From the NCBI RefSeq assembly GCF_963584025.1, contig NC_083622.1, positions 23,603,481-23,667,480 on the forward strand: a DNA stretch of 64,000 nucleotides, written 5' to 3'. Source of the stretch: Labrus mixtus. Taxonomy: Eukaryota; Chordata; Actinopteri; Labriformes; Labridae. Positions 14,062-26,600 of this stretch are shown here, one piece after another. The position numbers and the translations under genes are program-made. The notes below the pieces were generated by a model. It was not told the origin of the DNA, made no database searches, and saw only the letters and a list, made by a program, of their open reading frames with translations. The number at the start of each line of letters is the position of its first letter. Position 1 is the stretch's first letter.

Positions 14062-16402
14062 CAGAAGACCACATGAAGTCGTACAGTGAAGAAATGTGTG
14101 TGTGTATGTGTGAAGATTGACTGGAGTGCAAACTGGTGTGTGAGTGTGAAACAAGTGTGTGTGTGGAAGTCGATCCGTGTGCATTTCTCTCATTTTGAAA
14201 GGTCAACTCACATGACTGATAGGATTGGTTCTTCATCTTTATTTGCTTTGTTTGACATTACAGCTCGATTCTTAAGGTTATATAGGCGCAGAGTTGATCG
14301 AGCTGAGCAAAGTTTATCTCCTTCATTTGAATATCACTAGTATGAAATTCAATTTTTAGTTCAACAATGCACATGCAGGTTCTGAGCTAAATGCCCAGAA
14401 AACAAGCCACAGGCAGAAATAAGTATACAACAGCAGCTGAGGGTGGGGGTCGTAGAGCAGCAGATGTACCATTTGAAGTAATTGCTGATTGGCTCCATTC
14501 ACAGAAATGATCAAAAACGAGGCATGAACACATCAACCATTATCTCTGTGTCGAAGATCAGATTCAGTCTCTGTGGACTGAATATTCATTGTGTATCCTG
14601 TGTACACAGAAAATCACCACAGTGAGAGCTGTCAATCAAAACCGCACAATAAGAATCCATGTACTGATATATACTTCTTTTAAGTTATTTTTTACACGCC
14701 ACTTGTAAGAAAAGAGGAGGCTTAGAAGAAACTTTGCTTGAAGTCTACAGATTACCTGAAAAGATTAGGAGAGAATTTAAAGGGTAGATTTCACGCTGAC
14801 ATTTTCTTCTGCCGTATTAGGCCTCTGACCTTCAGTGAGTTTTCAGACAGGATCGATAGAAGAGACGGCACAGACGGATGGGAGTTACATCGAACCAGAC
14901 AGAGCATGCAGAACAACATTGTCTGTCACTTTATCTAGGGATTACCTTCTAGATGATACAAATAAGACGTTAATGATGGATTCCTGTTTTTAATTCTCTT
15001 GTTTTTCTAAAACACGTGATTACCCTCGCTTCTCTATCTGCAACAAACACCAGCATGTAGACACACACCTATCCATCCAAGCATTGTTGCAATACTTTAA
15101 ATCAAAAAAATGATCTCAGCTAGTTGTCACGAGTGCAGGTGCTGCGTGGGGAAATGGTGCAAAGGGAGCATCAAGAGAGGCAGCAACGTGACAGAGATGT
15201 TACATAAGAGGGGGTGTGAGTGGAGCATGACCAGCTCTCCGGTGAGATCACATCAGCTACATCGTGTTTGACAGCGTGGAACTCATTGTTTTCAGTCTGT
15301 CTGGATCTTCAGGTGCTTTAAATATAATAACTGCCTTCCTGTGCTCTTACAAAAACTTGAAACTACAAAGCATACGTGAACAAGGCTGAAACGTTTTGAT
15401 TTGCTGGTTTCATATTCACTTGTGTAAAACAAATGTTGAACAACGAAGGTTTTTATTCATTTTGAACAATTTAACTTACATGCACAACAGGCTGCTATAC
15501 GGTCATGTTCCGCTGCTATTTATCGTCTTATGTTGTATTATTTTGAATATTTTAAATATAGTTTTTATTATTGTAGCCATTCAACTTTAAATTATGCTTA
15601 TAGTTGTTTTTTGTTTGTTTTATTCTTTGCCTTTTAATCCATCGAGAGCAACAACATTTTCTTGGTTATAAAATGTTATTGTCGTACTCACTGTACAAGT
15701 GCAATCAACTTACACACATTGCTGCATTTATGTTGCAGAACCCTTCTTATCAATATCTCCTCTTTAAATCCACACCACATCAACACCATGTACTTACTGA
15801 ATAAATCAATGAATGCTATGCTGGGTTACAATGTTCATGTTAGTTGACCTTTCACTATTATTCTAACAACCTCCACTTCTTTTTTGTAGCTCTACTTTTA
15901 CTTTGAATGATTCAGTGATGTCATTTTCACGCATTTGGTCTCAAATACAACAGAAACATGTAGCTCTAACTATGAAGAACGGCACATTATGAACAATAAA
16001 AATTAAAAAATTTGGATTACTGTTAAGCTGCAAACCAACCGTAAACATGAAAAGCCAATCTCCAGTGTGACCGGGGTGTTATTAAGGGGTCGATAAATGT
16101 GCTGACCTGTAGTTCTTCATGCTGTGATTTGTACAATTCTTTCTATCCTCACATTGACCAAAGTTGAGTTCTGCATCACAATTTCATATTCAGAAAAACT
16201 ATTTTGTTTTTGCTTTTTGCTTTTAATCTGACCATCAAAGACAAATGGGTCCCCAGTTTAAATGTCCTGATGTAACAGTGGATTCTACCGTTAAATGAAA
16301 AAGTGACTGTACTGATAATCCAGGTCGGATTGGAAAAGAAAATATATATATATATCAATGTCTATATATACAGTATGTCTATTTTTCAAAGAACACAATA
16401 AA
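14062..16402 (+). other. nrsn1: nrsn1 3' UTR and downstream flank
   Basis: No further coding exon is seen. AATAAA hexamers on the plus strand occur at 15800-15805 and 16397-16402; either could end the transcript, giving a 3' UTR of about 1.7 or 2.3 kb. The choice cannot be made from sequence. Confidence 0.4.
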
Positions 16403-16913
16403 AGTATCTGCAGCTTAACGTTTGTGATAATTGCATTTGTCTTCTAAATCAACTAACTGCTAATTAAAAGAAGAAAATAAAACTTTGTGTATTCACATGT
16501 TACCTTAAAGAACAGTTATAGTTCATACCTTAGTGTACTTCTTTGTTGTGTAAAATTTTATTCTTGTACTTCTGCACTGCTTTCAACCTTGTTTTCATTG
16601 TGAAATCACATATTTGAAGTGTGCTAAACCACTGACATTTGTTATCCTGATAGTGCCTGAGAAACCAATGAGTTACATATTCTATTTACGTTTAAGGATT
16701 TTCTTTTTGTTCTTAAAGATAGGTCGAGTACATCCCCTTAACTACAATGAGGACAAACAGAAGAGTATTTGGTTTTCCTTTTATAAAACACTCAAAACTG
16801 TCAATGGTGGAGCATTAGGCTGAGCCTTCATTACTCTGTGTGGAAGCTGTTAATGTAATCAATCAGGAGAGTCATTCAGGTAAGGGAAGTGCTGGCTATT
16901 CAGAACCTTATTA
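16403..16913. other. intergenic between convergent genes
   Basis: No coding signal or named repeat was seen. Confidence 0.4.
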
Positions 16914-16949
16914 ACACACACACGCACACACACACACACACACACACAC
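16914..16949. repeat. (CA)n microsatellite
   Basis: A CA dinucleotide tract with one G interruption near its start. Confidence 0.93.
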
Positions 16950-17098
16950 TAAAAGGAACCACTGGAGGAGATAAGACAGAATTGATGGTAGCTCCAGAAA
17001 TAGCACCTTAAGGATCATCACCCCGACCAGTCAGGCTGTATATGACTCACTCACACACACCCTCCCCTGTGGCCTCCTCCCTCTCTTCTATATCACCC

Positions 17099-17132
17099 TT
17101 TCTCTCTCTCTCTCTCTCTCTCTCTCGCTCTC
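17099..17132. repeat. (CT)n microsatellite and pyrimidine-rich flank
   Basis: A CT tract with one G interruption, followed by a C-rich stretch to about 17158. Confidence 0.92.
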
Positions 17133-17777
17133 ACCCATTCCCCCCCACCCCCCTCCCCAGGGATGGTGACTCACCAATACGTTGACGGCATGAATCCCAA
17201 TTTGAGCAGATGCAGGGAGAAGAGGGAGGTGAAGACATCACAGACGCTGAATTAGATCACAGTTCACACTATAGCTTCCTGTTCGTGGGAGGCAATTTCA
17301 TAGTGACTTTATGAATCCTTGTTACATGGGAAGAAAGAGCAGCATGCTGTGTATCATATTCTTGATCTTGTCTCACCTATAGTTCTACCCAAGAAAGGTG
17401 CTAAAGACACAAAAGCATTACATGCTAATATGTTTGCACCTTGGTTCTAAGACATGATTAATACACAAATGATTGTATATAAGATATAACTGTAAGTTTA
17501 TTTTTTCTGCACACAGAATTCTCCTGCACACAATTCAACAAATGTCTGAAAACACCTACAGCTATGGTCTTGCTCATCATGTTGTCATGGTGTTATCTTT
17601 CTTCTCATCTCTGACATCATCTGTTTACTAACAGGCTCTTGCCTTGAGCTTTAAATATCAGATTGTACGGAAACATTGACATTATCACAATGCTGACAAA
17701 GTGTACTGGTTAGGCAAACTCCTTACAAGGCAACATCGACAATACGTTAAAAACACATTTACTGTGGTACCTATAAG
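17133..17777. other. intergenic, no gene recognised
   Basis: Nothing recognisable beyond the C-rich flank of the CT repeat and the target-site duplication at its right edge (17770-17777). Confidence 0.4.
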
Positions 17778-18123
17778 CAGTGGCGATCCTAGAGTCTGTT
17801 TGGGCCCTAGGCAAAAAATGAATTGGGGGCCCCTACAACCACCAATGTCCTGATGTTCTTCCTCATTCTTTCTTCACTCACAGACAAATAGTTCCTCTTC
17901 ATTTTCCTTCAGTGTTTTCATTGACAAACTTACTTTTAAAGCAGGGCAATGAGAGTGAGTGCTGTCAGATGGGGCCCCATTCAGGGAGGTTTCATTGTCA
18001 TTGCAAAATTTGCACATTTTGAGTCACTGCTGTGGTATTCAAGTATTCAGCCCTCGGGGGCCCCTAAGTGGCCAGGGGCCCCAAGCAGTTGACTGTCTTG
18101 TCTGTTGACAAGCAGCTCCTCTG
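17778..18123. mobile_element. short hAT-like non-autonomous DNA element
   Basis: The element begins CAGTGGCGATCC and ends CTCCTCTG. These ends are a weak inverted match (CAGTGGCG against CAGAGGAG, 6 of 8). It is flanked by CCTATAAG at 17770-17777 and GCTATAAG at 18124-18131, an 8-bp target duplication with one difference, as expected for hAT transposons. Inside are several GGGGCCCC-type words near both ends. There is no transposase frame in its 346 bp. Class assignment rests on end sequence and duplication length. Confidence 0.6.
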
Positions 18124-18131
18124 GCTATAAG

Positions 18132-18382
18132 TCTGTACAGCGCTTTCTTTAACTATTTCTACATTCTGTTTCCTTATAAAAAAAGGTTATAGAAGATAAA
18201 CATTGCACCATCAACGCTACATGTGTTTTACGGTTGTTACAATTTTTTTGTTTGCAGATTTTCTTGTAAAGCATTTTTTTTTCAGCAATTAACTAAAGAC
18301 CTAACGTTATGCAGTAAACTAGTAACTAGTAGGCCTACAAAAAAAGTACCTCAGTAATAAAAACACAAAAAACTAAAACATA
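18132..18382. other. intergenic, no gene recognised
   Basis: AT-rich sequence without recognisable features. Confidence 0.35.
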
Positions 18383-18685
18383 ACTTAGCATTTCATAAGA
18401 TAGCATTGCATAACATACCATAACTAACACAACATACTGTAACCGGTTTAGCATGGCATAAGGTAGCATAGCAATCCATATCAAGTTCTAAATTACAGCG
18501 TAGGATAGCTAAGCATTGCACAGAATATAAAAAAGCATAGTATAGCATAGCATAACCTAGTTTATCTTAGCGTAGCATAGCATAGCAAAGCATAAATTAA
18601 AATAAGAAAATAAAATGTTATCATGGCATAGCACAACCTTACACATCAAAGCACATCGTAGCATAGCATAGCATGGCATTGTATT
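18383..18685. repeat. degenerate (TAGCA)n minisatellite-like region
   Basis: Words such as TAGCATAGCATA, TAGCATTGCATAAC and TAGCATGGCATAAGG recur for about 300 bp. This fits a decayed 5-bp or 10-bp tandem repeat with the core TAGCA/TAACA. Confidence 0.75.
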
Positions 18686-19462
18686 ACAATTCTACAAAAT
18701 GTTACACACCATGCACTTTATATTTTATTGTGAACTTCATTATTTTATATTTTTTTCATAATGTATTTTCTTTAATGTAAACTCAAAGGAAGGCAATAGT
18801 GTAGTATAATAACAATTATCATTGCATTGTTGTGAAACGTTTTGTAATTCAAACGTCTTTAACAAAGAAGAGGCATTTAAACTGTCCTCATAGCAGTATA
18901 GGGATGAAAGTGTCATAGATAAGCAACTATTAGAAAACCTTGTCCAATTGAAGTAATATTTTTCATTGTACAGTAAACACTGCTACAAAACACATTACCA
19001 CACTTTAAATATTGATATATTTTTCATATTCTGTTGTGAATAACAACCAGGTGAAGTGACAAGGATAAAGAGTCAACGCAAAATCTGTTGTATTCAAGCA
19101 TGTTTTAATAAGTGCCTAACTTTGATTTTCTCTTCAATTCTCTGTCAGAATGAAGACATAAATACGCAGATATGCTATAATGGCTAAATGATAAAGTATT
19201 ATAATTAGGTAAAGCTTACATAGGAGACTTATAAACTACATTCATTATCAAACAATCTAGATGAACATTCAGACACTTGTTGTATGCTTAAATATTTCAC
19301 ATATCTAATTACACTTTGGGACATAAACAAATATACCATATATAGAAAAAAAACATTTAACAAGTCACAGCTAGCATCACCATACCTGTAAAATATAAAT
19401 ATTTAGTTTGCATCACTACATTTCCCTCTTCTAGCATCATTCATTACAGTGCAGACAGACAA
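18686..19462. other. 3' flank of dcdc2, no gene recognised
   Basis: AT-rich sequence; no coding signal seen. Confidence 0.4.
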
Positions 19463-19468
19463 TTTATT
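19463..19468 (-). terminator. dcdc2: candidate polyadenylation signal (AATAAA) of dcdc2
   Basis: The minus strand reads AATAAA about 380 nt beyond the dcdc2 stop codon. It is the nearest good hexamer I noticed. Use of this site is not proven by sequence. Confidence 0.3.
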
Positions 19469-19847
19469 ATTGTCGCCCAAGAGTCAGAAGTAGAACTTAA
19501 TGAATAGATTGTTACACCTTTCTCTTCTTTTGTCTGTTATACAACTACAAACTTTACTTGTTCTATCTGTTTCACACATGATAGTTGTATATAATGTTCT
19601 GATAAATAGTTAATGAATACATACCTGAAATCATGATAATATTTCTGTGCATCAATAAGCAAACAGATGTTCAAAGCTTCTAACTTGTTCACATTTGGAC
19701 ACTGCGTCTTTAAGATTGCAGTTTTTTACAAGGCCATTAAGTGAAATATGTCTTCATCATTCATGCTCTGCTTTCTGGGAATTAGCTCTGCCATCCTCAT
19801 TCGATTTGATATGTATTGCAAAGCATTGCTTCATCACAACTTAACCC

Positions 19848-20636
19848 TTAAGTTGCTGTTTCTTTTTTTCCTTCCTGATCCTTCCCTTTGCCCTCATTCT
19901 CTTCATCATCGTCCTCCTCTTTCCCTCCGTTTGCCGAGGCATCTTCGCGTATGGCTGTATCTTTCTCCTCAAAGTCCAGCTCTGCTTCACTTTTCTCCTC
20001 ATCATCCTCACTGACCTCTCCATTCACCTTCCTCTCTTCATCTCCTGTGTCTTTGGTTCCCCCCCTTTTGGTTCTGCTTGCATTGTCTTGGTCCTGGCTA
20101 CTGTTGCTACTGCTGCTCCTTCTGTTATCGTTCTCTATTGTATCGTTATCTGACCGGGTCTTCCCCGGGTCACTGCTGTTTTCGGTCTCCTTCTCTTCCT
20201 CCCCCGTGTCTACATCATTAACTTGGTCCTTTCTGCTCTTCTCCCCCTTTCCACTCTCTTTATCTTGCTTCTCTTCGTCTACATTTGTGTCTTGCTCATC
20301 CTTTTCACCTTCAGAAGATCTATGGTTTATATCCTTTTCCTCTTCACTATCCTGAGTCTTATCACCGTTACTTTTGGACCTCTGCACCTCGCGCTTCACC
20401 TCCTCCTTCTCCTCATCTGTAACCTCCTTTTTTATTTCTTCTTCTACCTCTTTCTCCTCCAATCCCGGAGATGCTTCTACCTCTTTTTCACCCCCCTTTT
20501 CACCATTTATGTCCTGGTTTTCCTCATGTTCTTCTTTGCTGACTGAAGCTTCTTCTTCTGTCGTGTTCTTATCAGCAGCCTCCTCCTTTTCCTCTCCTGT
20601 CTCCTCTGCGGCTTTTGTATCATCTTCTGCAGGTTT
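19848..20636 (-). CDS. dcdc2: dcdc2 coding exon 9 (acidic C-terminal tail)
   Basis: Encodes 262 residues dominated by Glu, Asp, Lys and Ser, starting KPAEDDTKAAEETGEEKEEA and ending TAA. The acceptor is ATTACAG at about 20637-20643. The frame is open for 789 nt with no stop. Composition is low-complexity, so homology is only by position in the gene and by similarity to the acidic tail of mammalian DCDC2. The plus-strand Ser/Leu-rich frames over it are antisense shadows. Confidence 0.9.
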   Translation of the reverse strand, partial: KPAEDDTKAAEETGEEKEEAADKNTTEEEASVSKEEHEENQDINGEKGGEKEVEASPGLEEKEVEEEIKKEVTDEEKEEVKREVQRSKSNGDKTQDSEEEKDINHRSSEGEKDEQDTNVDEEKQDKESGKGEKSRKDQVNDVDTGEEEKETENSSDPGKTRSDNDTIENDNRRSSSSNSSQDQDNASRTKRGGTKDTGDEERKVNGEVSEDDEEKSEAELDFEEKDTAIREDASANGGKEEDDDEENEGKGKDQEGKKETAT

Positions 20637-23600
20637 CTGTAATGCAATCACGCCACAGAGACAAATTTATAGCTCTAAATATTTTAAAAGGCATACGGTG
20701 TAATGGGATTGTTTACAATTATTCTCTATATGTGACCTACTTGTGAAAAGAGAGACAGCTCTATAAAGAGAGTACAAAATGAATGGAGGGGAAGCAAAAA
20801 AAATGTGTACATGTTTTTTGTTAGGAATCTGTTTATGGCATGCTTTTAAATAAGCAAGACATAGTGATGAAACAGCAGCTTCTTATCTTACAACAACTTA
20901 TTAATTAACATGTTATGGAGGCATAAGGATGTATTTGCAAAAGAGTGGTTCTTAAATGTTAATAAAAACAAATATGCATAATAAATGTGTTATAATGACA
21001 TATTTTATACATTTGAAAGCATTAAGGAGACAAAACAGTCAAAGGCAGGGTTTGTAATTTTTCGAAAACTAGCATGATTTTGAAAGTAGCTTTCCCTCAG
21101 TGCTCCGTCTGCATCCTCCCCCTCCCCTCTGTGCTCCCTCAAAAGCCAGACTCCTCACTTACATGCACGAGCGCCGATGGTCCAGAAGCGGACCTCAGCT
21201 CATGCTTTGAGTGTGGGCTCGTGCATGCATGGGGTAGAGAACAAGCAGGGAGACAGGGAGGCTGTGACTGGTTGGTTCATCAGATTGGTACCTCGTGACA
21301 GACATTGGTCAAAGTTTTTACAGGCTTACAGCTGCTACAGATGACACATTTTCTTCGTTCCCTTTTCAGAGCACATGAGTTATTAACATCTGTCAGGACC
21401 TTAAGACAATTTCAACCAAAATCTTAAATCTGAGAGACCAACCCTGCCTTTAAAATAGGCATTTCAGCACAAAAATAAATATATGCTTAGAATGATTTCT
21501 GAGGAGATTTAAAAGAAGTGACAGATTTAGCAAACCAGTTTCCAGCAGGTAGAGAGCCTCAGCTCATTAGGGGTTAGTTGTCTGATATAAGTTGTGTTCA
21601 ACAGCAGACTAAAACACACGTCATTACGCAATACTTGTTAGGTTTACTGAAAGAAAGAATGAATTAAAAAAAACTGAACAAACATCATTATTTAAGGAAA
21701 GGTGTCTGCATTCTTTGATCCCAATCAACAGGTCTCCTTACTAAGATGCCATTGTCTGTACCTTTTAAAAGGTCTATCATGTACACTTAAAGTATGTTTA
21801 CCTCTTCCACTGACTGCTCCTGAGGGGAGTTGTCCTCAGAGTTTCCATCATCAGCCTTTGATTCCAGCTGATCTGTGAACAGAGAAAATAGAAAGAGCAT
21901 AATGTTTCTTTAAGAGTGAAGAAACTGCTTACTGGTGCAGTGTGACTGAATGGCATGCGGCTATATCTACGTGTTTCATCCTGATGTGTGATATTGCATC
22001 CTATATGGACTTGTTTGGGTTTATATAACATGCAGGTGAATAAACGGTGTCATCTTATTAACATTTAATCTCACATTTGTTTTAAAAAACACAACAAACT
22101 ATAGTCCAGATATTACAAAACAAAGATGTTAAAAGATAAGAGATCTATGTCACACACTACACGATTTGTGTAATTAAATTCAAAAAAATTCAAGCTACCT
22201 CTGCATTAGATTGTGTATTTTACTTTAACATAAAACAATTCAAAATAGGCTCTGTGTGTGCTAATTAAGATTAATTTAAGACAAAGCCCAAATACCATCA
22301 ACTTTTGTCCACTGTAGCTCTTGTACTTTCACTGGTTTAATATTCCTTTATGTGCTGACTGCTTTGTAAGACTCTCATCCCTGAATTAATCGGTCAAAGC
22401 AAATCACATCGTTCTTAGAAATCATAAAACCACTCAGATTAATAAGAGGAGCTCTCATTTTCCTCAAGTAAGTGACTTGTTGAAATTATACATGTGTGAG
22501 AGCTCTTGAACAAACACAGCACAAGAGTGACACCTGGTGGTGGAGAGGTAAAAAAAACAACTGAGGACTACTTCAGGCAAGTAAACAACCTCCCCCAGAC
22601 AATGGAGGAGTGCCAGGGAGAGCAAGAAAACATTTAATAAGCTCAAGAGGAGAAGGCAGGAGGGGACAGCAAGCAAGTCCAGTAAAAAGCTTCAGAATAC
22701 CAATTTGATACCAGCACATCATTTGTACCAGCAAAAGAATGATCACTACATGTACATTAAGGTAGATGTTTTGCCTTCATTTTTGAATTCTAGCGAATTC
22801 TATACCAATCCAATCACACATAGGCTTAAAATATTATATAGAATTTGACCAAAACGTTTATTTTTTTCTTATTATGGACAAATTACTTGTTCATCCATTA
22901 AATAGGCTTTTTTGAAATTCATCATTTGTAACATTTTGTTGCAAGCTGCATTCAATATGATTCCAGCCACATAAAGGTTTAGGAATGAATAAAGTACCTC
23001 CGACTAGCAGATTGGTTGCGAGAAAAGGAAAACAAAAAAAAACAAAGAAAACATAAATCTAATGAACCATACTCACATTCTGCAAGACTACACAGAACAT
23101 ATCTGTCACAAATCCCCCAGAGGAAACACTCCATTGTCATCATTCCCCATCTGATCTGCAGCACAATGATACTTTGGTTCTTGGGGATTTTAATGAAGAC
23201 ATCATTTACACTAAAAACATGTTTATTTCTATTGAAGGTATCAGCACTACAAGGCATGTTTGCCGGACTGCAAAATGAACACACTTTTTATTTATTTAAA
23301 GTTTTCATGTGTCCATCAAAAGCCTCTGAGTAATTAACCTAAAACATCATAAGAGGAATACAACTCCACGCTCTGATAAACAACATAATTACACACTTGT
23401 TTTTTGAAGCATCGGATGAGACTGAAATTTCCAATCAGAACTAAGCGCCAAACGAGTGCAGGAAAAAAAAAAAGAAAGAAGAAGAGAACAGTGTAATTAA
23501 TATCTTTAATATTAGTTTCCCTTTCCATACACACAGTTAAAGAAGAAAAATGACTCCAGTACAGATTAGAGGAGTTTATGGAGACATTTAATGCATTTCA

Positions 23601-26600
23601 AATGCAAAACTGATTGAAGTTTAGCTATGGTGGGAGATGAAACGTTATGGTAATAATAACGGACCTCTTTAAGAATATTTTATGGAAATCGCCGCATTCA
23701 TTAAGAGCAGTGAGGGCTGAGCGATGAAGTGTAAGCAGTAAGCAGTGGATGAGTCTCTGCGACTCTAAACATCCTAACGTGATTTGAGGATGAGGCATCG
23801 GCTCATGAGAATGCTTAATCAAATTAAACACAATATTTAGAATCGCGCCTTCTTTGCTCCTTGCTCTTCATTACAGCCTATAGATTTGGGTTCTAGGTTT
23901 GCAAAAGGATCAGACTGTTTTTGAGTATATGCGTGCAAGTGTCATACATGTATGGGTCGTCTTTACTATCAGATGAAACACACTCACATTTCAGCGGTGT
24001 TACAACATCTCATCTCAGTATGAGCTAAAACAAGAATGCATGTGTAAGTGTGTATAATTACTCATATGAATGGCTTTTGCTTCCGTCCTTGTGAAAGTTG
24101 AAGTTATAAATGACTGTTGTTTCACCGAACTGTAATAAAACTCAACCACAGATGAAGTGATAGCAGAGAGTGAACTAAAACAACCTCCCACTCCTCAACA
24201 AACAGACTCCATCTCTCCCATTAGAGCTAAACAAACACATATATATGGCTTTACTGCTGCAGGAATTTAGTTTCAGGGGCCTGCTCTGTAAAACAAAAAG
24301 CAGGCTGTTTGTGATCTCTAGATACACAGAGTTGCACAATATTGTGCTGCATTGCTTTGATCTGTGTTTCCATTTGATGTGCTCATCCAATTCCAGTAAC
24401 CCCAACACGCCAGGGGAATCCAGAGCGCAGTTTAAACCAGGTAACATGATGTAAATACTATTCAATGAAATATGTATAGAGTACATTCATCAACGTGATA
24501 AATAAAACAATGATCTGTATCGCAGGAGAGACAACTGCTCTCAGATGAACCCTGAATCTGTACTGTGTCAACACAGTGCAAGCTACCAGACGAGTCTTCA
24601 TGTTCATTTCTTCTGCAGAACACAAGGTTATGTCACTAATTATCTTATATTCATACAAACTGTAAAGTTTGAAAAATAAACGTTTTCACTGTCATAGTGA
24701 TGTTGTGATGTGCATTAAGACAGTGTTTTCTTTGCAGAGTCAGAGCGTGCAATCATTCCTTGCAAGAATCTAATATCATGTTTTAAAGTTATTCCACTCC
24801 TCCAGGGCGCATTTCTGAGTAAAAGCCATCCAGTGTAATCATGTTCTTGACTCCAGAGGAAAGCTGTTTCCGACTAGAGCATGAATGCATTTTGTCTTCA
24901 TATAAATGGAAGCACAGACAGGTAAATGAGGATGTATGTTTCTGTTAACAGCCTCGGAGTCAGTGTTCTGGAGAATCTGCTGCTTTTAATGTTGTGCAAG
25001 CCATTCATTTAATGATTCTCAGGAAGCGTCTCATCATCATTTTTCTAGCGTAAGAAGATAGGCGTTATCAGTATTACACTTCGGGGAAAAGAGGTGAGAA
25101 TAAATCTAAATAATGTTGAATCCTAGTCTGCTGATTTTTTTAAAAAGCATATTCAATTTGGAAAATTTTAAATCTCAAAACAAAAATATCACAATAATTA
25201 AAATATTCTCTTTTGTACTGCACTTTTTGCCCTTCTAATGAGCATAACACCAGGAGAGTATTGGTGTCTAGCCATTACCTTTTCTACTAGTAGTAATAAT
25301 GAGTATTAAGTTAACCAGAGTAGGCTGTAAAGCAGGGGTGGGCAACTGGCGGCCCAGGGGCCACATGCGGCCCCCATCAACCCTCAACGTGGCCCTCAGG
25401 TCAATTTTTACATATCAATTAATTGGAAAAATTAAGAAAACATGACAAAATCTGCCATGAAATCATGAAAACCAGAAATATGTCCATAATAATATTTGAT
25501 CACTGGTATATATTGAGTTAAATTTGAGACATAATTGACTGTAATCGTTTTTTGTATGCTACAATTTGGCACTCTGGCAGTGAGAATTAAATGAATGTGG
25601 CCCTTGCTGTGAACGAAGTTGCCCATCCCTGCTGTAAAGCCAACGCAGTGCTTGAAAGGAAAGACTGCTGAACAAAATCATGCCTCATATCACCACAGAT
25701 TAGTACAATGCACTTTTTTATTGCATCATTTCTTTCTGCTGCTATGCACCATAAGGCAATCTGGCGTTATGGACTCTGACAGGTTAACACCTGCCTCACA
25801 AGCATTCTGGGTAGATATGTACTTGGAAATGCTTTGTATGCCACAGTCAATATGATTGCAGCACTTTGTGGTACCGGATCTTTCTGTTCCTTCAAAGCCA
25901 CTTCAACAAAAATCAATCCCTGAATGTTAGAGGCTGTAGCTCTAAATAAATACAAATCACAGTTTTTTCGAACATAGTGTATTCATGTAAGAAAAGCGAA
26001 GTGAGGAAAAATCGTTGACATGCTCCACAGGCCAATTTCACTTTAAGTGGATTAGCAGTGGAGAGTAACATACACACTCGTGTCTTGATCACACCTTATA
26101 TATCACCATATACAGTACAGTATACAGCTTATCTTCACCCAGCTGATGGAACCCACTCAGCTGATTTACACTCAGGCAGAGTAATGGCAGGGTGTAAAAC
26201 AACATGGGTAGTAACTCTTAATTGTAATTATGAAATGTTGCAGCTCAGCATGTGTGCCACAGTCACTGACAGAGGTCCTTGTTAAAACATTTAAAGACTG
26301 TACGACCAGTCACCATAGAAAAGCGCCAGCTCGTACAGAGTTTATAGTAATGTGAGGACCACAAATACAATCCGCTGTAGTGAGAAATCTAATGACTGAA
26401 CATTGTGTTTGTTCATGTGGCACTGTCTCTATAACATACAATATGTTTATTCGATTTATATGGCACAAAAAAATACTATAATCGTAGCAAAAATCAGGTT
26501 GAGTATTTTTTTTTGTATATTGCACTATATCACAGATCAGAAACTTCCAACACGATGCTCGCAAACTTAGTGAAAAAGAGTGAATCAGAATTTGTAAAAC

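Noticed and set aside
16330..16375. TATA-rich stretch as a promoter
   Set aside because: Simple TA-rich sequence near the nrsn1 3' end with no downstream gene on either strand.
19888..20703. Plus-strand Ser/Leu/Phe-rich frames of 107-155 codons
   Set aside because: Antisense shadows of the purine-rich last exon of dcdc2, whose splice acceptor and phase fit the gene.
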